Assembly (NCBI RefSeq): GCF_002215035.1
Contig: NZ_NKFP01000003.1
Coordinates: forward strand, 12,437-76,436
From: Leptolyngbya ohadii IS1
GTDB lineage: Bacteria; Cyanobacteriota; Cyanobacteriia; Elainellales; Elainellaceae
Direction of reading: 5' to 3'
DNA length: 64,000 nucleotides
Shown here piece after piece: positions 28,658 through 38,110 of the stretch (its first letter is position 1; each line of letters opens with the position of its first letter). The notes beneath the pieces are model-generated. The model did no database searches. It was not told the origin of the DNA and was given only the letters and a program-made list of their open reading frames with translations. Position numbers and translations under genes: made by a program.

Positions 28658-31600
28658 ATGCACTTTTTTCCTCTACGCTTTCTTTCCTCGGTCACGCTGT
28701 TTCTGTCGCTGCTGACATTTCTGCCAATGGATGCGCCACTGCTGTTGCTGTCATCCTCTGCACTGGCTCAAACGGTCGCAGATCGTAAAGCGGAAGCCGA
28801 TCGCCTGTTCTATCAGGGTGAAGAGCAGTATCGCCGCAGTCAGTTCCGAGAAGCACTGGAATCCTGGCAGGCGGCACTGCAAATCTATCGTGAAAGGGCA
28901 GTGCGGGAGGCATTTCCGCAAGAAAGTCGGCAGGCGGAGGGAGCAACCCTGAACAATCTGGGGGCGGTTTTTCTGAGCTTGAAACAGCCTGAATGGACAA
29001 TTACCCTGTCAGGGCAGGCACTGGCAATTGCGCGACAGTTCGGGCTGCGGCAGGAGGAAGGTGAAGCACTGCTAAATCTGGCATCGGCTTATGCGGAGAT
29101 TCGTCAGGACGATCGGGCGATTGCTATCTATCAGCAGCGACTCGCCCTTGCAAGAGAAATCCGGGACTGGCAAGGCATATCTAATGCCCTGGTGCGGTTT
29201 AGCGGCTTTTACATGAGCCGTGAGCAGTACACGCAGGCGATCGATCTGTGGAACCAGCAGTTAGCCTTTGTGCGGCAGGACAGCGTTCGATCGGTATCCC
29301 CCAGGGAGAGCAGGCACGCAGAAGCGGAGGCACTGAAGAATTTAAGTGAAATTTACCGTGAAGAAAACCAGATTCAGGCGGCGATCGATCGCTATGAGGA
29401 AGCACGGGAGATTGCGCGAAGCATTGGGAACCGACTGGGAGAAGCCCAAATCCTGAAGGAGTTTGGCAATTTCTACCGCAGGCTGAACCAGTACGATCGA
29501 GCGGTCGAACGGTATGAGGAGGCGTTAGCAACGGTGCGTCAGGTTCGCACGGGATTTCTGCAAGAACGGCAGCGGACGGAAGCTGAGATTTTGAGTGATT
29601 TGGGCATTGCCTATCTGTATCTACGGCAGGATCGGCAGGCGATCGAACTGTATGAGCAGGGGCTAGACATTATCCGCGCAACGGGCGATCGGCGGCGGGA
29701 GGCGAAGGCACTCAGGAATCTGGGTCGGGCGTATTTGAATCGAGCAGATTTCGATCAGGCGATCGAGCGGTTTAACCAGGGACTGACCGTGGCACGGGCG
29801 GCGGACGATCGGCATCAGGAAGCGATTCTGCTGGGGGATCTGGGGGAGGTTTACTACAGTCAGGAAAACTACGAAGAAGCGATCGGCTATTTTGAGCAGC
29901 AGCTTCGCGTTGCGGAGGAAAACAATGATTCGCAGGCGCAGGCAGAGGCATTAAACAGTCTGGGTGTCCTTTATAAAGCACTGGAGCAGAACGAACAGTC
30001 GATCGAGTTTTATCAGCGGGCGTTGATCATTGCACGGAGAGAGGGTGATCCGAGGACAGAAGGCGCGATCCTCAGCAATATTGGTGTGTATCTGGTGCAG
30101 CAAAATCAGCCGCAACTGGCGATCGTATTTTTGAAAGAGGCGGTGAATGTTTGGGAATCACTGCGGGGAGATCTGCGCCCCTTCGATCGGGAATTTCAGC
30201 AGCGATATATTGATACTGTGGCGGATGATTATCGCCTGCTGGCGGATTTACTGTTGCAGACAAATCGCGTTACCGAGGCGCGGCGGGTTCTGGACTTGCT
30301 GAAGGTTCAGGAACTCGATGAATATCTGCAAGATGTCAAACGAGGCGGTCAGCCACCCTCCCGTCTGAACTTCGCGAGAATAGAGCGGGAGATTTTTGAG
30401 CTGTACAATACGGCAGTGCTGGATGGACTGGAATTGGCGCAGTTACAGGCAAAGGAACAGCCTACGCCGGAGGAGCAGGCACGTCTAGCAGAATTAAATC
30501 AGCGGCAGCATCGAATCGTGCAAGCCTTTCATGAGTTTATTGCCGACCCAGAGGTTCAGGCGGCGGTGCAGCAACTCCGTATCGTCACCCAGAGTCAGAT
30601 TATTGAGCTTAGTAGTTTAAGAAACCTTCAGGGAACGCTACAGGCTTTAAATCAGGACGCAGTTCTGCTCTATCCGCTGATTCTGGAAAATCGGCTGGAA
30701 CTCGTGCTGGTCACGCCCAATTCACCCCCAATCCGTCGTCCTGTTGATGTGTCTGCGATCGACCTCAATCGATTACTGGTGCAGATGGGTCAGGCACTTG
30801 GGGATTCTGATAGTGCAATTCAGCCGATAGCCCAACAGCTTTACCGCTATTTGATTCAGCCGATCGAAGCCGACCTGCAAGCCGCAGACGCGAAAACGAT
30901 TATCTACGCACCCGATGGGGCACTTCGCTATATTCCCCTGGCTGCACTGCACAATGGTGATCGATGGTTGGCTGAACGATATGCCGTCACCCACATTACC
31001 GCTGTTTCCCTCGCCACTTTTTTGATCCCGCCGAGCTACCGCCAAACAAATGATTTGAGAATTCTGGCAGCCGCCTGTGCTGAATGCAGCTTTAATTTTC
31101 AAACCGATGAGCAGTCCTTTGAGTTTCGCGACCTTCCCTATGCCGGATCGGAGGTCGAAATGCTGGCGAAATCGATTCCCGGTACTGAGGTTTTGATGAA
31201 TCGAGCGTTCAATGCAGATGTGGTGCCGCAGATGCGTCGCTTTCCCATCATCCACCTTGCCACCCATGCTGCCTTTGTACCAGGGGAACCGCTGGACTCT
31301 TTTATTGTGCGGGGAGACGGGGAACGCATGACCCTGAGAGACATTAGCTCCTGGAATATTCCCAACGCGGATTTGATGGTGCTGAGTGCCTGCGAAACGG
31401 CTGTGGGAGAAACGGAATTGGGCAGCGGCATTGAAATTCTGGGATTTGGTCATCAAATGCAGGAAGCCGGAGCAAAAGCCACGATCGCCTCCCTCTGGCA
31501 GGTGAGTGATGGCGGCACAAAGGTTTTGATGAGTGCGTTTTACGCTGCTTTGAGGAATGGCAAAACCAAAACCGAGGCACTCCAGTTAGCACAGCAAGCC

Positions 31601-31750
31601 CTCATCACCGGAGATTTTACCGCTGTCGGTGGAGAACGAGGCACGATCGAAATCCGCGATATTCGCACAGGTTTACCGCCCACTGTTCGCGATCGTCTCA
31701 ACCATCCCTACTACTGGGCACCGTTTATTCTCATTGGCAATAGCTTGTAA
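28658..31750 (+). CDS. Exported TPR-CHAT protein (1030 aa)
   Basis: Signal peptide ending SSSALAQT, then VADRKAEADRLFYQGEEQY, an opening shared with the next two genes. About eleven TPRs (~50-500), the linker ending RVLDLLKVQELDEYLQ, and a CHAT domain (~680-1030) with His870 (HLATHAAF) and Cys912 (LSACETAVGE). It ends HPYYWAPFILIGNSL. It is first in a run of co-directional CHAT genes; the next reading frame opens immediately after the stop, with its likely ATG 75 bp on. The protein is most similar to the giant 3030 protein in its CHAT half. Confidence 0.9.
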   Translation: MHFFPLRFLSSVTLFLSLLTFLPMDAPLLLLSSSALAQTVADRKAEADRLFYQGEEQYRRSQFREALESWQAALQIYRERAVREAFPQESRQAEGATLNNLGAVFLSLKQPEWTITLSGQALAIARQFGLRQEEGEALLNLASAYAEIRQDDRAIAIYQQRLALAREIRDWQGISNALVRFSGFYMSREQYTQAIDLWNQQLAFVRQDSVRSVSPRESRHAEAEALKNLSEIYREENQIQAAIDRYEEAREIARSIGNRLGEAQILKEFGNFYRRLNQYDRAVERYEEALATVRQVRTGFLQERQRTEAEILSDLGIAYLYLRQDRQAIELYEQGLDIIRATGDRRREAKALRNLGRAYLNRADFDQAIERFNQGLTVARAADDRHQEAILLGDLGEVYYSQENYEEAIGYFEQQLRVAEENNDSQAQAEALNSLGVLYKALEQNEQSIEFYQRALIIARREGDPRTEGAILSNIGVYLVQQNQPQLAIVFLKEAVNVWESLRGDLRPFDREFQQRYIDTVADDYRLLADLLLQTNRVTEARRVLDLLKVQELDEYLQDVKRGGQPPSRLNFARIEREIFELYNTAVLDGLELAQLQAKEQPTPEEQARLAELNQRQHRIVQAFHEFIADPEVQAAVQQLRIVTQSQIIELSSLRNLQGTLQALNQDAVLLYPLILENRLELVLVTPNSPPIRRPVDVSAIDLNRLLVQMGQALGDSDSAIQPIAQQLYRYLIQPIEADLQAADAKTIIYAPDGALRYIPLAALHNGDRWLAERYAVTHITAVSLATFLIPPSYRQTNDLRILAAACAECSFNFQTDEQSFEFRDLPYAGSEVEMLAKSIPGTEVLMNRAFNADVVPQMRRFPIIHLATHAAFVPGEPLDSFIVRGDGERMTLRDISSWNIPNADLMVLSACETAVGETELGSGIEILGFGHQMQEAGAKATIASLWQVSDGGTKVLMSAFYAALRNGKTKTEALQLAQQALITGDFTAVGGERGTIEIRDIRTGLPPTVRDRLNHPYYWAPFILIGNSL

Positions 31751-31825
31751 TTGGTTGACCTTCTTTCGTTACGCGATCGATTCTTTGTCCCCAAGGTTCA
31801 AATTGATTCACCCCCAGATTATCCT

Positions 31826-34021
31826 ATGCGTTTCTCAATTCGATTCCTGCTCATTCTCCTCCCCGTTTTGACCGTCACAACGGCTGGAGTTTTACCGTTC
31901 AGTGAGTCGATTGCTTTTGCTCAAACGGCTGAGTTAGACGATCGAAAGGCAGAAGCCGATCGGCTCAATCAGCAGGGAGTTCAGCAATATCAAATGAGTC
32001 AGTTTCGAGAAGCGTTGCAGTCTTTTCAACAAGCATTAGAGCTTTATCAGAGAATCAGCGATCGACGAGGGGAAAGCGCAACGCTTAACAACATTGGCAG
32101 TATCTACGACAGCTTAGGGCAGTATGAGGAGGCGTTGGATTACTATCAGCAGTCCCTGGTAATCCGCAAAGACACTGGCGATCGGCGAGGGGAAGGCACA
32201 ACCCTCAACAGCATCGGCAGTATCTACAACAATTTAGGGCAGTATGAGGAGGCGTTGGATTATTATCAGCAGTCCCTGACTATTGCTAAAGACATTAGCG
32301 ATCGAGCTGGGGAAGGCGGGACGCTCAACAACATCGGCTATCTACTAGAAGCTCAGAACCAAACTGGACTGGCGATCGTCTTCCTCAAACAGTCAGTCAA
32401 CGTCTTTGAACAAATTCGAGAAGACCTTCGATCGCTCTCCGCTGAACAACAGCAGTCTTACACTGAAACAGTTAATAACACCTATCGCAAACTTGCCGAT
32501 CTGCTACTGCGACAAAACCGCATTCTAGAAGCACAACGGGTTCTGGATTTGCTCAAGGTACAGGAACTCGATGATTATTTGCGGGACGTGCGCGGCAATG
32601 AAGACACGCGATCGGGTGTGGATGTTCTGCGTCCAGAACAGGAAATTCTTAACCGATACGATGAACTGCAAAAAACGGCGATTCAATTAGGACAGGAACT
32701 GGCTCAACTTCAGCAGCGATCGCGTTCTGGACAAACCCTGACCCCAACCCAGGAGCAGCGCAAAGCGCAGTTAGTCCTGCTTCAGGAAGACCTTAACCAA
32801 CAGTTCCGCGAATTTATCGATCGCCCTGAAATTCAGCAGCTCGTGACCCAACTGAATACCACTGCCCCACAGCAAAGCCTGAACCTGCGAAGTTTTGCCA
32901 AACTGCAAGACACACTGCAACGGCTCAACGCCGCCATTTTCTACCCGCTGATTCTGGACGATCGCCTCGAACTGGTGATCAGCGTTCCCGGTTCTCCGCC
33001 CCTCCGCCGCACGGTACAGGGTGTAGGACGAGCGCAAATCAACCGCGCCATTCTCGAATTCCGACAGGCGCTCCAAGATCCCACGCAGGATGCGATCGCC
33101 CCCGCCACTCAGCTTTATCAGTGGCTCATCGCTCCCCTTGAGGAAGACCTGAAGAATGCCAGCGTGAATACCATTATTTACGCCCCAGATGGTCAACTGC
33201 GCTATATTCCGCTGGCTGCGCTGCACGACGGTGAGCAATGGCTGGTAGAACGCTATCGCCTTAACAACATTACCGCCGAATCCCTGACCGATTGGGACGA
33301 ACGACCCCAGACCCAACCTCGCGTCCTTGCCGCCGCCTTTGCGGACGATCGAATGGGTTACTCCATCCAGCTTGGACAGCGCAATATTACCCTGCGCGGT
33401 TTACCCTTTGCCGGACGCGAAATCAGCAATGTGGCAACCCTGGTTCCCAATACGCGATCGCTGCTCAACCAGGACTTTAGCCTTGAGACGATTAAGCCTG
33501 TGATGAACGACTACAGCATTTTGCACTTTGCTACCCATGCCGCCTTTGATCCCGGCAACCCCAACAACTCCTTCATTCTGTTTGGCAACGGCGATCGCCC
33601 CACGCTTAACGAGATTGGCAACTGGAATTTGAGCAATGTCGATCTGGTCGTCCTGAGTGCCTGTGAAACGGGGGTTGGTGGACTGGGAGACGGGCGGGAA
33701 GTGCTGGGCTTGGGCTATGAATTTCAGCAGGCAGGGGCAAAAGCTACGATCGCGTCCCTCTGGCAGGTGAGTGATGGCGGAACCCAGGTTCTAATGGATG
33801 CCTTCTATGCCGCATTAGATCAGGGGATGACGAAAGCCGAAGCACTGCGACAGGCACAGATCGCCTTGATTGCAGACGACCTTTCTACCGTCAGTGGACA
33901 GCAAAGAAACGTCACGATTGGCGTTCGCGATACCCGTACCGGACTCCCTGCCCAAATCCGCGATCGTCTGAGCCATCCCTACTACTGGGCACCGTTTATT
34001 CTTATCGGCAATGGCTTGTAA
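31826..34021 (+). CDS. Exported TPR-CHAT protein (~731 aa), tandem paralogue 1
   Basis: ATG 31826 (MRFSIRFLLILLPVL) gives a signal peptide ending AFAQT. About four TPRs, of which two are 120-bp near-duplicates (32090-32329). CHAT domain with His571 (HFATHAAF) and Cys613 (LSACETGVGG); it ends PYYWAPFILIGNGL. The spacer before the ATG and the leader DNA are nearly identical to those of the next gene, indicating tandem duplication. Confidence 0.9.
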   Translation: MRFSIRFLLILLPVLTVTTAGVLPFSESIAFAQTAELDDRKAEADRLNQQGVQQYQMSQFREALQSFQQALELYQRISDRRGESATLNNIGSIYDSLGQYEEALDYYQQSLVIRKDTGDRRGEGTTLNSIGSIYNNLGQYEEALDYYQQSLTIAKDISDRAGEGGTLNNIGYLLEAQNQTGLAIVFLKQSVNVFEQIREDLRSLSAEQQQSYTETVNNTYRKLADLLLRQNRILEAQRVLDLLKVQELDDYLRDVRGNEDTRSGVDVLRPEQEILNRYDELQKTAIQLGQELAQLQQRSRSGQTLTPTQEQRKAQLVLLQEDLNQQFREFIDRPEIQQLVTQLNTTAPQQSLNLRSFAKLQDTLQRLNAAIFYPLILDDRLELVISVPGSPPLRRTVQGVGRAQINRAILEFRQALQDPTQDAIAPATQLYQWLIAPLEEDLKNASVNTIIYAPDGQLRYIPLAALHDGEQWLVERYRLNNITAESLTDWDERPQTQPRVLAAAFADDRMGYSIQLGQRNITLRGLPFAGREISNVATLVPNTRSLLNQDFSLETIKPVMNDYSILHFATHAAFDPGNPNNSFILFGNGDRPTLNEIGNWNLSNVDLVVLSACETGVGGLGDGREVLGLGYEFQQAGAKATIASLWQVSDGGTQVLMDAFYAALDQGMTKAEALRQAQIALIADDLSTVSGQQRNVTIGVRDTRTGLPAQIRDRLSHPYYWAPFILIGNGL
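32090..32329 (+). repeat. Two 120-bp tandem TPR-coding repeats
   Basis: Copies at 32090-32209 and 32210-32329 encode I(G)SIYD/NNLGQYEEALDYYQQSL and are nearly identical over their first 70 bp. The period is exactly 40 codons, so copy-number change keeps the frame. Confidence 0.85.
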
Positions 34022-34096
34022 TTGGTTGACCTTCTTGAGTTACGCGATCGATTCTTTATTCCCAACGTTCAAACTAATTCACCTCCAAATCATCCT

Positions 34097-36415
34097 ATGC
34101 GTCTCTCAATTCGATTCCTGCTCATTCTCCTCCCCGTCTTGACTTTCACAACGGCTGGAATTTTTCTGTTTGATGAGTCGATCGCTTTTGCTCAAGCGGC
34201 TGAGTCGGACGATCGAAAGGCAGAAGCCGATCGGCTTCTTCAGCAGGGAACTCAGCAATACAGAGTCAGCCAATTTCGGGAAGCATTGCAGTCCTGGAAG
34301 GCTGCTTTGCAGATTTATCGGCAGATTGGCGATCGACAGGGGGAAGGGGCTGCACTGGGCAATCTGGGCAATGCTTACGCTGACTTAGGACAGTATCAAC
34401 GGGCGATCGAGTTGTATGAGCAGGTGTTAGTCATCGTGCGTGAGATTGGCGATCGACAGGGGGAAGGGGCTGCACTAAACAATCTGGGCATTGCTTACGC
34501 TGACTTAGGACAGTATCAACGGGCGATTCAGTTGTATGAGCAACGGTTAATTATTGCGCGTGAGATTGGCGATCGACAGGGGGAAGGGGCTGCACTAAAC
34601 AATCTGGGCATTGCTTACCGGAACTTAGGACAGTATCAACGGGCGATCGAATCTTATCAGCAAGCTCTAGGAATTGCTCAAGAGATTGGCGATCGAGCAG
34701 CCGGAGGAATAACTCTGAACAATATTGGGAGACTATTAAATTTACAAAATCAGCCAGAGTTAGCGATCGTCTTTCTAAAACAATCGGTCAACGTGCGGGA
34801 GTCAATTCGAGGAGACATTCGCGGACTCGATCGAGCATTGCAGCAGTCCTATACGGATACCGTTGCAGGTACTTATCGACTACTAGCCGATCTACTGTTG
34901 CAGGAAAATCGCGTGTTAGAGGCGCAGCGGGTTCTGGATTTGCTCAAGGTGCAGGAGCTTGATGATTACTTGCAAAACGTGCAGCGCAGTACACAGACGG
35001 CGGCGGGGGTCGATTACTGGCGACCGGAACAGCGAATTCTGGAACTGTATGCCCAGGTGATTCGGGAAGCCACAGAACTCGCCCAGCTTGATGAAAAGAA
35101 AAAGCAGGGTAATTTAACCGCTGAAGAAGACCGACGCTATCAGGAACTACTGGCTCGACGCACCGAAATTCGCACCAGTTTTAACCAGTTCATCGGACTG
35201 TCAGACGTACAGGCGGCGATCGCCCAACTCCGTGACACCACTTCAGGACAAAACATCGAAGTTGCCCAGCTTCAAAGCCTTCAAACCAATCTGCGAAACC
35301 TGAATCAGAATGCCGTGCTGCTCTACCCCCTGATCCTGGACGATCGCCTGGAACTGGTTCTCGTTACTCCCGATGCACCCCCCGTTCGTAAACCCGTTGA
35401 GATTTCTGCCGCTAACCTGAATCGCCTGATTGTCCAGATGGGACAGGCACTCAAAGACCCCACCAGCAACATTCAGCCGATCGCCCAGCAGCTTTACCAG
35501 GTTCTGATTCAGCCGATCGAAGCCGAACTCGCCGCCGCCAACGCCAAAACGATTATCTATGCTCCCGATGGCGCACTTCGTTACATTCCCCTGCCTGCCC
35601 TGCACGATGGCAATCAATGGCTGGCAGAACGCTTTGCCGTCACCCACATTACCGCTGCTTCGCTCACCAATTTCTCCATGCAGCCCAGCTATCGGGCAGA
35701 CCAACTGCGAATTCTGGCGGGAGCCTGCTCTGAGTGTGAGTTCGATTTCACCGTGGCAGGACAGCCCTTCAACTTCCGCGATCTGCCCTTTGCCCGCACC
35801 GAAGTCGAAAACATTGCCGCCGAAATTCCCGGCACAGAAACCCTGATCGATCAGAACTTCAGTCCCGATCGCCTGCTGCAAACCGTACGACAGTTTCCGA
35901 TCGTGCATCTGGCAACCCACGCCGCCTTTGTGCAGGGAGAGCAGAGCGACGAATCATTTATTGTGTTTGGCAATAACAGCAAACTCAGGCTTGCTGACAT
36001 TCTGCCCCAGTGGGAACTTACCGAAACCGATTTAGTGGTGCTGAGTGCCTGCGAAACGGCGATCGGCGAAGCTCAACCCGGCAGCGGCATAGAAATCCTC
36101 GGATTCGGCTATCAGATGCAGTTGGCAGGGGCAAAGGCAGCGATCGCCTCCCTCTGGCAGGTCAACGATGGCGGTACACAGGTCTTGATGAACGCTTTCT
36201 ATACTGCCCTGGAGAGCGGCAAAACCAAAGCGCAGGCACTGCAACTGGCACAGCAAACATTGATTAGCGGAAACCTTACCGTGGCGGAGCAAACGGGGAG
36301 AAATGCCACGATCGGCGCACGGGATATTCGCACTGGTTTACCACCCGAAGTCAGCAGTCGCTTAAGTCATCCCTACTACTGGGCACCGTTCATTCTCATC
36401 GGCAACGGCTTATAG
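34097..36415 (+). CDS. Exported TPR-CHAT protein (~772 aa), tandem paralogue 2
   Basis: ATG 34097 (MRLSIRFLLILLPVL) gives a signal peptide ending AFAQA. About five TPRs follow, three of them encoded by 120-bp repeats (34325-34684). Linker LAIVFLKQSVNVRESIRG to VLDLLKVQELDDYLQ, then CHAT with His608 (HLATHAAF) and Cys652 (LSACETAIGE). It ends PYYWAPFILIGNGL. The leader is a near-copy of that of the preceding gene, while the CHAT half resembles the 3030 and 28658 proteins more, so module exchange after duplication is likely. Confidence 0.9.
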   Translation: MRLSIRFLLILLPVLTFTTAGIFLFDESIAFAQAAESDDRKAEADRLLQQGTQQYRVSQFREALQSWKAALQIYRQIGDRQGEGAALGNLGNAYADLGQYQRAIELYEQVLVIVREIGDRQGEGAALNNLGIAYADLGQYQRAIQLYEQRLIIAREIGDRQGEGAALNNLGIAYRNLGQYQRAIESYQQALGIAQEIGDRAAGGITLNNIGRLLNLQNQPELAIVFLKQSVNVRESIRGDIRGLDRALQQSYTDTVAGTYRLLADLLLQENRVLEAQRVLDLLKVQELDDYLQNVQRSTQTAAGVDYWRPEQRILELYAQVIREATELAQLDEKKKQGNLTAEEDRRYQELLARRTEIRTSFNQFIGLSDVQAAIAQLRDTTSGQNIEVAQLQSLQTNLRNLNQNAVLLYPLILDDRLELVLVTPDAPPVRKPVEISAANLNRLIVQMGQALKDPTSNIQPIAQQLYQVLIQPIEAELAAANAKTIIYAPDGALRYIPLPALHDGNQWLAERFAVTHITAASLTNFSMQPSYRADQLRILAGACSECEFDFTVAGQPFNFRDLPFARTEVENIAAEIPGTETLIDQNFSPDRLLQTVRQFPIVHLATHAAFVQGEQSDESFIVFGNNSKLRLADILPQWELTETDLVVLSACETAIGEAQPGSGIEILGFGYQMQLAGAKAAIASLWQVNDGGTQVLMNAFYTALESGKTKAQALQLAQQTLISGNLTVAEQTGRNATIGARDIRTGLPPEVSSRLSHPYYWAPFILIGNGL
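34325..34684 (+). repeat. Three 120-bp tandem TPR-coding repeats
   Basis: Units begin at 34325, 34445 and 34565 with ATTGGCGATCGACAGGGGGA and stay almost identical for ~85 bp each. Each encodes one 40-residue TPR (GDRQGEGAALNNLGIAY...LGQYQRAI). This near-identity at DNA level, third positions included, marks recent expansion. Confidence 0.9.
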
Positions 36416-36536
36416 CATTCGACACCCGCAGAATGTTTTTTGCATAGGTTTAACCCAGCCCAGAATATAGCGACGTAAAGGCTTCACCCCTGCCGATCGA
36501 AATTACCCATCTACGACTGAACTGTGAGGACAAACC

Positions 36537-38054
36537 ATGACTACCTATCGCGATCGTCTGTTTCGGATTTTGTTTGCTGCTGGATGGATTGGCGCAACTG
36601 CGATCGCCATCAGCCCACCCGGTATCGCCGGTACCTCAGTGCAATCAGGAATCGAGCTATTGCCGGAAGAAGCCGCTATAGAACAAACCTATCAGTCCGC
36701 TATAGGACAGGCAATTCAGCAGGGTCAGGAGTTAGCCGCCCTGAACAGGATTCCCCCATCTGATCGAACACCCGCCCAGCAACAGCGAATCACGGAATTA
36801 CGGCAGGCTCAACGTGAACTAACGCGCCGCTACCGCGAATTTATAAATCAGCCTGAAGTCCAGAATGCGATCGCCCAACTCAGGACTGCTGAACCACAGC
36901 AAACCCTCCCCATCACAGAACTTGAACGTTTCCAGGAAACACTTCGCAACTTAGACCAGAATGCCGCACTGCTGTATCCGCTGGTATTAGACGATCGACT
37001 TGAACTGCTTCTCCTCACCCCTGGCGCACCGCCCCTCCGATACACCGTACAGGTAAGCCGACAGGAGCTAAATCGAGCAATTCTTGAGTTCAGACAGGCA
37101 CTTCAAAATCCCCTCAGCGACCCGCTCCCGCCCGCCCAACAGCTTTACGACTGGCTGATTCGTCCCCTCGAACAGGATTTAGCCGCCGCCAACACCCAAA
37201 GCCTGCTCTATGCGCCCGACGGTGCGCTGAGGTACATTCCCCTCGTCGCTCTGCATGACGGAAACCAGTGGCTCACCGAGCGATTTACCGTGAACAACCT
37301 GACCGCCGCCAGCCTGACCGACTTGACCCCGCCTGTGCAAAATCCACCTCGCATTCTAGCCGCCGCCTTTACAGAAGGAAGCTATCAAGTGGAGCAGGGC
37401 GATCGCCAGGTGACTATTTCGGGATTTCCCTTTGCTCGCGTCGAAGTGGAAAACATCGCTGCCCAGTTTCCAGAAACTAAAGTTTTGCTGAATCAGGAAT
37501 TCACGCCCGAAGCGGTGGCGTCGCTCAGTCCGGATCACAATATTCTGCACCTAGCAACAACCGGGTTTATTGATCCCGGCAGTCCAGAAGATTCTTTTAT
37601 TCTGTTTGGTAACGGCGATCGGGTGACTCTGAGGGACATGAGAAACTGGAATTTGAGCAATGTGGATCTGGTGGTGTTGAGCGGCTGTGAAACGGTGGAG
37701 GGCGGAACCCTGGGAGACGGACGGGAGCTTACTGCATTCGGCTATGAGATGCAGCGAGCAGGTGCAAAGTCTGTGATTACGTCCCTCTGGCTGGTGAGCG
37801 ATCAGGGCACTCAGCTTTTAATGAACGGTTTCTACAGTGCCCTAAAGAATGGCTCTGCCCCTGCTGCCGCCCTTCGTGCCGCCCAAGTCAAACTGATTCA
37901 GGGTGATTACGTTCTCTCTTCACCCGATCGTTCTCAGAATCGTAACCTCAAAGGTTCCGGCATTGGGGTACGAGAGCTTCCAGACTCCAGCCGCGATCGC
38001 TTCAGTCATCCTTATTACTGGGCACCGTTTATTCTGATTGGAAATGGATTGTAA
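36537..38054 (+). CDS. TPR-less CHAT protein lacking the catalytic His (pseudoenzyme candidate)
   Basis: 505 residues: an N-terminal hydrophobic export segment (ILFAAGWIGATAIAIS), a helical linker and a CHAT domain, without any TPR. The His motif reads HLATTGFI, with Thr342 where all other exported paralogues here have His. The Cys motif is LSGCETVEGG (Cys384 kept, Ala to Gly before it). The rest of the domain is conserved, including the PYYWAPFILIGNGL end, so the frame is under constraint and is not decaying. It may act as a decoy, inhibitor or scaffold for the active CHAT proteins (inference). GAGGAC lies 4-9 nt before the ATG. Confidence 0.85.
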   Translation: MTTYRDRLFRILFAAGWIGATAIAISPPGIAGTSVQSGIELLPEEAAIEQTYQSAIGQAIQQGQELAALNRIPPSDRTPAQQQRITELRQAQRELTRRYREFINQPEVQNAIAQLRTAEPQQTLPITELERFQETLRNLDQNAALLYPLVLDDRLELLLLTPGAPPLRYTVQVSRQELNRAILEFRQALQNPLSDPLPPAQQLYDWLIRPLEQDLAAANTQSLLYAPDGALRYIPLVALHDGNQWLTERFTVNNLTAASLTDLTPPVQNPPRILAAAFTEGSYQVEQGDRQVTISGFPFARVEVENIAAQFPETKVLLNQEFTPEAVASLSPDHNILHLATTGFIDPGSPEDSFILFGNGDRVTLRDMRNWNLSNVDLVVLSGCETVEGGTLGDGRELTAFGYEMQRAGAKSVITSLWLVSDQGTQLLMNGFYSALKNGSAPAAALRAAQVKLIQGDYVLSSPDRSQNRNLKGSGIGVRELPDSSRDRFSHPYYWAPFILIGNGL

Positions 38055-38110
38055 TGAATACACATCCGGTTTCATCCCGCAGCCAATAGCGGCACTACAG
38101 GAGTTAAGGA

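Noticed and set aside
30773-31456. Long antisense open frame (227 codons) opposite a CHAT domain; similar ones at 35243-35920 and 8697-9029.
   Set aside because: They mirror the conserved sense frame and recur opposite each CHAT copy; no independent ribosome site or family resemblance.
34325-34684. Regular 120-bp repeats as a possible CRISPR or satellite array.
   Set aside because: They are in frame and encode TPR helices continuous with the surrounding protein.
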